Of a stretch of 9,270 nt of DNA, positions 5,914 to 9,270 are shown piece after piece. Below the pieces are notes generated by a model. The model was not told the origin of the DNA, did no database searches, and worked only from the letters and a program-made list of their open reading frames with translations. The stretch is from UBA12026 sp035291405 (GTDB lineage: Bacteria > Patescibacteriota > Microgenomatia > UBA8517): NCBI GenBank assembly GCA_035291405.1, contig DATDSD010000005.1, positions 1-9,270 on the forward strand, in the 5' to 3' direction. How positions within the stretch are numbered: the stretch's first letter is position 1; every line of letters starts with the position of its first letter. Made by a program: the position numbers and the translations under genes.

Positions 5914-6518
5914 TCTGTTTCTATTGTATCAGTAACAATAGGTGTTGCGCTAGTAGATGGTTCTGACGGTACAGGTGTCGGTATCAAGCTTGGTGTTGGT
6001 GTTACCTCAAAAGTTGGAATTGGGATCGGAGTTTTAGAAAGTATTTCTAAATCTTTGGCATCCGTAACCTCTAAAATTCTTAGACTTTTACTATAATCCC
6101 CCACAACAAAGATTCTTTTGTCTACAAGACTTGACAGATCAAGATTTCCTAATATGTTTAAGGTAATCGCTTCAGACGAAGTAGTAACCAAAAAGTATCT
6201 GTTTTCTGTTTTGGAATATTGTAATTTGCCTGTAAAAGCAGTTTCTTTCCAAACAGCTTCCGCAGAAGGTGTGGGTTTTGCCGAAGGCACATCACCAAAT
6301 TCAAAAAATGGAATTTTAATACCATCGGGAACAGAGATTCTTCCCGCTCCAAAACCAATAGTTGCAGTAACAGCAACCATTAAAACTGCTGTTATTGGAT
6401 GAATTTTAAAAGATAAATCAATTCCCTCTTTTCCCATTACTTTACTCCACCAACGACGAAGGTATGTAACAGGATTGGTAACAGTCACTAAAGGAGGTTC
6501 AGCATTTGAAGTTGCCAT
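5910..6518 (-). CDS. Membrane protein with Pro/Thr-rich tail and possible OB-like domain
   Basis: No named family is recognised. The 202-residue protein has a cytoplasmic N-terminal part with 'TYLRRWWSKVMGKEG' (18-32), a membrane helix at about 42-60, and a short Pro-rich linker ('KPTPSAEAV', 81-89). A compact outer domain (about 92-162) follows, then a tail rich in Pro, Thr and Ser (163-202). The domain contains 'FTGKLQYSKTENRYFLVTT' and 'VDKRIFVVGDYS', strand patterns that resemble an OB fold; this is inference from pattern only. The Pro/Thr tail looks like a cell-wall-spanning or O-glycosylated stalk, and a GT-C glycosyltransferase is encoded three genes downstream. The ATG has no Shine-Dalgarno; its TGA stop overlaps the next start. 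It may be read from a weak local promoter or from the tRNA promoter upstream. Confidence 0.78.
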   Translation of the reverse strand: MATSNAEPPLVTVTNPVTYLRRWWSKVMGKEGIDLSFKIHPITAVLMVAVTATIGFGAGRISVPDGIKIPFFEFGDVPSAKPTPSAEAVWKETAFTGKLQYSKTENRYFLVTTSSEAITLNILGNLDLSSLVDKRIFVVGDYSKSLRILEVTDAKDLEILSKTPIPIPTFEVTPTPSLIPTPVPSEPSTSATPIVTDTIETE

Positions 6519-6527
6519 TAATTAACT

Positions 6528-6555
6528 TTAATACTTTTGAAAGTTAAATTGCAAA
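6528..6555 (-). promoter_or_regulatory. Weak candidate promoter for the envelope gene block
   Basis: On the minus strand, TTTGCA (6555-6550), a 16-nt spacer and TATTAA (6533-6528) make a poor sigma-70-like promoter in the only gap of this block. Transcription would start about 3 nt before the ATG at 6518. A 7-bp inverted repeat, TAACTTT (6523-6529)/AAAGTTA (6540-6546), overlaps it and could be an operator or chance. Confidence 0.3.
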
Positions 6556-6567
6556 TCTAGATCTCAA

Positions 6568-7119
6568 TTAACTTTGGCTGGCAAACGAGATAGCATAAGT
6601 TGAATCCGATTTTATCAATTCGTAATTATGGAATTCTTTTAAGAATTCCCTTTCGATCATCGGTCTAATTCTTTTTTCTGTCACAAAATATAATTTTCCA
6701 CCCTTTTTGAGATATTTTCTAGATCCTTCAATAAACTCAATAATTGTTTCCTTAGGCATATGACTTGGAGGGTTCGACAAAACAACATCAAATTTTAATT
6801 CTTTTGATACATTTTCAAAGCCATCGCTAAGTAGAATTTCTACATTACTAATACTATTTAATTTAGCATTTATTTTACTATACTTAACTGCCCTAATATC
6901 AGTATCTACCATGTATACTTTTCCTCTTGAAGTTTGACCAGCAATAACTAAACCTATCGCTCCATAACCACAACCAATATCAAGAATGACGTCATCATTG
7001 TTAATATTTACATTAGAAAGAAGCAAAAGTGAACCTTTATCAATCTTGTCTTTTGAAAATAATCCAGCCTTAGTTTCAAATGTATAGGTTTTACCACAAA
7101 AAGTGAGATCAATAGCCAT
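6568..7119 (-). CDS. RsmC-like class I SAM-dependent methyltransferase
   Basis: The 183-residue protein is a single-domain methyltransferase of the MTS/RsmC-YbxB type; characterised RsmC makes N2-methylguanine in 16S rRNA. It starts directly in the family pattern 'GKTYTFETKAGLFSKDKID' (9-27). The SAM-binding motif I 'DIGCGYGAIG' lies at 47-56, the acidic motif II at 'VDTD' (71-74), and the catalytic 'SNPPSH' at 115-120, typical of N2-guanine methylases. The reading frame stays open further upstream, but those codons translate the tRNA genes and are not protein. The ATG at 7119 is therefore chosen; its A is the last base of the tRNA-Glu CCA end, and GAGGT in the tRNA acceptor strand acts as an apparent Shine-Dalgarno. 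It must be cotranscribed with the tRNAs unless an unseen promoter exists. The exact target (rRNA, tRNA or other) is not shown. Confidence 0.88.
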   Translation of the reverse strand: MAIDLTFCGKTYTFETKAGLFSKDKIDKGSLLLLSNVNINNDDVILDIGCGYGAIGLVIAGQTSRGKVYMVDTDIRAVKYSKINAKLNSISNVEILLSDGFENVSKELKFDVVLSNPPSHMPKETIIEFIEGSRKYLKKGGKLYFVTEKRIRPMIEREFLKEFHNYELIKSDSTYAISFASQS

Positions 7120-7195
7120 GGTGACCTCGGTGGGATTCGGACCCACGATCTGTTGGATGAAAACCAACTGTCCTAGGCCACTAGACGACGAGGCC
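7119..7195 (-). tRNA. tRNA-Glu (anticodon TTC), CCA encoded
   Basis: The minus strand folds as a full cloverleaf. The acceptor GGCCTCG pairs with CGAGGTC (one G-U), and discriminator A is followed by an encoded CCA. The D arm matches the glutamate pattern TCGTCTAGTGGCCTAGGAC. The anticodon stem GTTGG/CCAAC holds loop TTTTCAT, giving anticodon TTC. The T stem GTGGG/CCCAC holds loop TCCGAAT, so position 55 is C instead of the near-universal T. The final A of CCA is also the A of the methyltransferase ATG. Confidence 0.96.
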
Positions 7196-7200
7196 ATGGG

Positions 7201-7272
7201 TGAGCCCGGATGGAATCGGACCATCGACACAGAGCTTAAAAGGCTCCTGCTCTACCCCTGAGCTACGGGCCC
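7201..7272 (-). tRNA. tRNA-Lys (anticodon TTT)
   Basis: The minus strand folds as a cloverleaf. The acceptor GGGCCCG pairs with CGGGCTC (one G-U), with discriminator A. D stem is GCTC/GAGC, the anticodon stem GGAGC/GCTCT holds loop CTTTTAA (anticodon TTT), and the T stem GATGG/CCATC holds loop TCCGATT. As in tRNA-Glu, position 55 is C. The encoded 3' end reads ACCC, so CCA is not exactly encoded and would need CCA-adding enzyme. Only 5 nt separate it from tRNA-Glu, so both come from one transcript. Confidence 0.95.
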
Positions 7273-7283
7273 ATGAACGTCAT

Positions 7284-7313
7284 ATTATACCTTATTGTAT
7301 TCATTAATCTCAA
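7284..7313 (-). promoter_or_regulatory. Promoter of the tRNA-Lys/tRNA-Glu/methyltransferase transcript
   Basis: On the minus strand, TTGAGA (7313-7308), an 18-nt spacer and a perfect TATAAT (7289-7284) form a good sigma-70 promoter. The predicted start near 7277 lies about 5 nt before tRNA-Lys. It may drive the whole minus-strand block, since there is only one other, weak, candidate before 1169. Confidence 0.7.
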
Positions 7314-7318
7314 TACGC

Positions 7319-7348
7319 TTGATATTCGTCATTAATTCGGTATATCAT
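7319..7348 (+). promoter_or_regulatory. Promoter giving a probable leaderless mRNA
   Basis: TTGATA (7319-7324), an 18-nt spacer and TATCAT (7343-7348) form a moderate promoter; the alternative TATATC at 7341-7346 has a 16-nt spacer. The usual start distance puts transcription at or next to the ATG at 7355, and no Shine-Dalgarno exists. It is divergent from the tRNA promoter, with the -35 boxes a few bases apart. Confidence 0.5.
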
Positions 7349-7354
7349 AAATGT

Positions 7355-8047
7355 ATGAATCAAAAATTAATAGAGAGAAATAAAGCAATTGAGCTTAGAA
7401 AAAGGGGTTATTCACATTCAGAAATACTTAGACAGATAAAAGTTTCAAGATCCTCTTTATCCTTGTGGCTAAGAAACATAACACTTACAAAATCTCAAAT
7501 TGACAGATTGCAACTGAAAAATGAAAGGGCTAGAAAATTAGGAAGTCAGATACTTAAGAAAAACCGTATTGAAAAAACCAGAAAAATAATTGGTAAAGCC
7601 ATCTTGGATATACAAAAATTAAATATCAACCATCTTAAAATTATAGGAGCTACTCTTTACTGGACAGAAGGCAGCAAACAAAAAGATCACAATCCGAGCA
7701 AAGAACTTGTTTTTAGTAACTCTGACCCAAAAATGATTAAAATCTATCTTTTATGGCTTAAGAAATGTTTATTTATTAACACAACTGATATTGTATTTGA
7801 AATATACATTCATGAAACTTACGACAAAACAAAAGATGAACTTATATCTTATTGGTCTAAAATAACAGATTTTCCAACAAACAAATTTGAAAAAATCTAC
7901 TTTAAGAAAAACAAGGTCCACACATTCAGAAAAAACATCAAAGAAAAGTATTTTGGAGTTTTACGAATCTCAGTAAAAAGAAGTACTGATTTAAATAGAA
8001 AAGTAACAGGTTGGATTCAAGGTATTTATAAAGAATTTAAGGTTTAA
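7355..8047 (+). CDS. HTH protein with possible LAGLIDADG-like domain
   Basis: The 230-residue protein starts with a helix-turn-helix of the resolvase/transposase kind (about 8-40, 'AIELRKRGYSHSEILRQIKV', then 'SRSSLSLWLRNI'). A basic helical linker follows (50-90). The C-terminal part has 'GATLYWTEGSKQK' (98-110), 'VFSNSDPKMIKIYLLWLK' (119-136) and 'YIHETYDKTKDELISYWSKI' (151-170). I recall this arrangement as common and uncharacterised in CPR genomes. The 'YWTEGSK' and 'SNSDP' elements resemble the first LAGLIDADG helix and a following strand-helix of homing endonucleases; that resemblance is inference. The protein is very basic, so DNA or RNA binding is likely. The ATG at 7355 is preferred over an upstream TTG at 7295 because the promoter lies between. 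It sits between tRNA genes, which could reflect insertion at a tRNA locus. Confidence 0.82.
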   Translation: MNQKLIERNKAIELRKRGYSHSEILRQIKVSRSSLSLWLRNITLTKSQIDRLQLKNERARKLGSQILKKNRIEKTRKIIGKAILDIQKLNINHLKIIGATLYWTEGSKQKDHNPSKELVFSNSDPKMIKIYLLWLKKCLFINTTDIVFEIYIHETYDKTKDELISYWSKITDFPTNKFEKIYFKKNKVHTFRKNIKEKYFGVLRISVKRSTDLNRKVTGWIQGIYKEFKV

Positions 8048-8050
8048 ATT

Positions 8051-8059
8051 TGATACAAT
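8051..8059 (+). promoter_or_regulatory. Extended -10 promoter of tRNA-Gln
   Basis: TGATACAAT (TGn plus TACAAT) begins 3 nt after the HTH gene's stop. No good -35 is seen at the right spacing. The predicted start near 8066 is about 8 nt before the tRNA, so this probably drives tRNA-Gln and the NADAR gene. Confidence 0.55.
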
Positions 8060-8073
8060 AGGCTTTGTTTCAT

Positions 8074-8147
8074 TGGGGGATCGTCTAACGGCAGGACTGC
8101 AGTTTTTGGAGCTGTATATCGGGGTTCGAATCCCTGTCCCCCAGCCA
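8074..8147 (+). tRNA. tRNA-Gln (anticodon TTG), CCA encoded
   Basis: The acceptor TGGGGGA pairs with TCCCCCA, starting with U1-A72 and discriminator G73 as in E. coli tRNA-Gln, then an encoded CCA. The D arm is TCGTCTAACGGCAGGAC. The anticodon stem GCAGT/GCTGT (two G-U pairs) holds loop TTTTGGA with anticodon TTG. The T stem CGGGG/CCCTG holds a standard loop TTCGAAT, unlike the two other tRNAs here. Confidence 0.96.
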
Positions 8148-8154
8148 AGAAATT

Positions 8155-8658
8155 ATGAGTACAGAAACATATCAAAATAGAGATCCACAATTGGATACTT
8201 CAGGAGAAATTGTTGGTTTTTACGAAAGGGAGTTTTATTGTTTTTCTAATTTTTCCAGTTTTCAGGTTGAATGGAGAGGAAGAACTTGGCAAACATCAGA
8301 ACATGCATATCAGGCATCACACTTTTTTGAGACTGCTCCAGAATTAGTTGAAGAAATATTTAAAGCAAAATCAGCACACGAAGCTTTCAAAATAGCAAAA
8401 GCGAATGCAGATAAAACACCAGAAAATTGGGACGATAGAAAGATTGCGATAATGGAAGAGATAGTAAAGAGCAAATTAGAACAAAATCCATATTTGATGC
8501 ATAAACTAATGCAAACTGGGGAACGGGAAATTGTTGAAGATTCTCCAAAAGATGATTTCTGGGGATGGGGAGAAAAAAGAAAAGGAAGAAATGAATTAGG
8601 TAAAATTTGGATGAGATTAAGAGATGAGGTTATGGAATCTAAAGGTTATAGACCGTAA
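8155..8658 (+). CDS. NADAR family (YbiA-like) N-glycosidase
   Basis: The 167-residue protein is a full-length NADAR domain protein related to E. coli YbiA. Known members hydrolyse N-glycosidic bonds: some remove damaged riboflavin intermediates, others remove ADP-ribose from guanine bases and reverse DarT-type modification. Conserved elements are 'GFYEREFYCFSNFSSF' (21-36), 'WQTSEHAYQASHFF' (45-58, with the likely catalytic Glu49 next to His50), 'NWDDRKIAIM' (91-100) with 'KSKLEQNP' (105-112), 'VEDSPKDDFWGWG' (127-139) and 'GRNELGKIWMRLRDE' (144-158). All parts seem present, so activity is expected. The ATG is 7 nt after the CCA of tRNA-Gln with no Shine-Dalgarno, implying cotranscription. 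No DarT-like toxin is seen in the window, so a toxin-antitoxin role is not supported. Confidence 0.92.
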   Translation: MSTETYQNRDPQLDTSGEIVGFYEREFYCFSNFSSFQVEWRGRTWQTSEHAYQASHFFETAPELVEEIFKAKSAHEAFKIAKANADKTPENWDDRKIAIMEEIVKSKLEQNPYLMHKLMQTGEREIVEDSPKDDFWGWGEKRKGRNELGKIWMRLRDEVMESKGYRP

Positions 8659-8690
8659 CGCTCAGCCATTTTTTAAATATTGACTATTTG

Positions 8691-8699
8691 TGAGATAAT
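8691..8699 (+). promoter_or_regulatory. Extended -10 promoter placed for a leaderless mRNA
   Basis: TGAGATAAT (TGn plus GATAAT) lies just 7 nt before the ATG at 8707, so transcription should start at or next to the start codon. TTGACT at 8680-8685 is too close to be its -35. No Shine-Dalgarno is present. Confidence 0.45.
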
Positions 8700-8706
8700 A
8701 ATATAA

Positions 8707-9201
8707 ATGAAAAAAGGATTTAGCCAGGTATTACCCATTATTTTATTAGTAATCGTTAGCGTTGCTTTTGCATATTACTACGGTACTCAACAAAAAGATT
8801 CTTCTAAAATTGAAGATCAAAATAATTTGGATAAAACAGAGTCTGTTACTCCCACTTCTATCCCGACCTCAGTTCCAACATCAAATATTCCTTCAGGCTG
8901 GAAAACTTACAGTAACGGAAAATATGGTTTTGAAATTTCTTTTCCTTCTAACTACAAATCCCTAGACGATACCAACAATCTTTATGGCTATCCAAATGGA
9001 ATTGTTTTAATCTACGGGGGTGGACAATCATATGATCTGGTGATAGAACACTGGAACACCCAATCCGAATATGAAGACAAATATAAAAATCAGTCAAATA
9101 TAACCATTAAAAAAATTGGCGATGTTTATATTTCCCTTCTAAATACAAACCTTGAGTCTGAGGTTGATGAAATAATCAAGACTTTTAAAATTATCAAGTA
9201 A
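8707..9201 (+). CDS. Membrane-anchored extracytoplasmic protein, PsbP-like pattern (164 aa)
   Basis: The protein has a basic N-terminus (MKKGF), one membrane segment or uncleaved signal anchor (about 8-25), and a low-complexity linker rich in Asp/Ser then Pro/Thr/Ser (30-62). An outer domain of about 100 residues starts with 'GWKTYSNGKYGFEISFPSNY' (64-83). This 'W..Y.N..YGF.I.FP..Y' opening is seen in many small bacterial anchored proteins with a PsbP/MOG1-like fold; I infer the fold from that pattern only. No lipobox Cys is present. No function can be given. It has its own likely promoter and probably a leaderless mRNA. The gene upstream (NADAR) ends 48 nt before and no clear terminator separates them, so readthrough is also possible. 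Confidence 0.83.
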   Translation: MKKGFSQVLPIILLVIVSVAFAYYYGTQQKDSSKIEDQNNLDKTESVTPTSIPTSVPTSNIPSGWKTYSNGKYGFEISFPSNYKSLDDTNNLYGYPNGIVLIYGGGQSYDLVIEHWNTQSEYEDKYKNQSNITIKKIGDVYISLLNTNLESEVDEIIKTFKIIK

Positions 9202-9221
9202 ATTCAACAAAACTTAAGATA

Positions 9222-9252
9222 TTGAAGATTCGGTGAATAATGAGAGTATAAT
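9222..9252 (+). promoter_or_regulatory. Candidate promoter for a downstream feature outside the window
   Basis: A perfect TATAAT lies at 9247-9252, with TTGAAG at 9222-9227 and a 19-nt spacer. Whatever it drives starts near or beyond the window end. The bases after it include AGTACCCAC, also found after the TATAAT at 792-797. Confidence 0.4.
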
Positions 9253-9270
9253 GATCCTAAAGTACCCACC

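Noticed and set aside
6118..6402. A 94-codon plus-strand open frame
   Set aside because: It lies opposite the anchored-protein gene, has no ribosome binding site and looks like an antisense shadow.
7120..7230. An N-terminal extension of the methyltransferase (37 extra residues)
   Set aside because: The frame is open there, but the bases are tRNA-Glu and part of tRNA-Lys. The family pattern starts at the ATG at 7119.
7295..7354. TTG start adding 20 residues to the HTH protein
   Set aside because: The extension covers the likely promoter and has no ribosome binding site; the HTH begins just after the ATG at 7355.
8155..8658. DarTG-like toxin-antitoxin module around the NADAR gene
   Set aside because: No DarT-like ADP-ribosyltransferase gene is present near it; the neighbours are tRNA-Gln and an anchored protein.
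1..9270. CRISPR array, insertion sequence or prophage
   Set aside because: No regularly spaced repeats, transposase with terminal inverted repeats, or phage structural genes were seen.

Overview
The window looks like a chromosomal segment of an uncultured Candidate Phyla Radiation (Patescibacteria) bacterium, most likely near the Microgenomates/Katanobacteria. The evidence is the divergent 16S rRNA 5' end (altered 27F and 338 sites), the low GC, tightly packed short genes, small membrane-anchored proteins with Pro/Thr linkers, and several genes of types often seen in these genomes (DUF2207 protein with a polyglycine tail, HTH plus 'YWTEGSK' protein, anchored protein with a 'YGFEISFP' motif). 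TGA is used as a stop, so the code is the standard bacterial one. The phylum call is from memory of sequence signatures, not from a search.

Layout. Positions 1-371 hold the 5' part of a 16S rRNA gene on the minus strand, cut by the window edge. Its leader (372-708) has two tandem perfect hairpins, and a strong promoter sits at 715-742. On the plus strand, about 790-890 looks like a short transcribed RNA or attenuator ending in a good intrinsic terminator. It is followed by a 64-residue charged protein with a near-perfect Shine-Dalgarno sequence (925-1119).

From 7272 down to 1169 everything reads on the minus strand in one compact block: tRNA-Lys(TTT), tRNA-Glu(TTC), an RsmC-like methyltransferase, an anchored protein with a Pro/Thr tail, a second anchored protein, an alpha/beta hydrolase, a DedA-family protein, a PMT/ArnT-like GT-C glycosyltransferase and a DUF2207 membrane protein. 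Five of the adjoining gene pairs overlap or abut. The last six genes are mainly envelope or membrane proteins, so a role in envelope lipid or surface-glycan handling is plausible, but this is inferred.

From 7319 onward genes read on the plus strand: an HTH protein with a possible LAGLIDADG-like region, tRNA-Gln(TTG), a NADAR (YbiA-like) N-glycosidase 7 nt behind the tRNA, and a small anchored protein. The last bases (9222-9270) hold a candidate promoter for something outside the window.

The most interesting points are at the tRNA/mRNA joints. The methyltransferase start codon shares its A with the CCA end of tRNA-Glu, and the tRNA acceptor strand supplies its apparent Shine-Dalgarno. Two other genes have promoters placed so that transcription would begin at the start codon (leaderless mRNAs). 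No clear novel defence system, CRISPR array or insertion sequence is visible.
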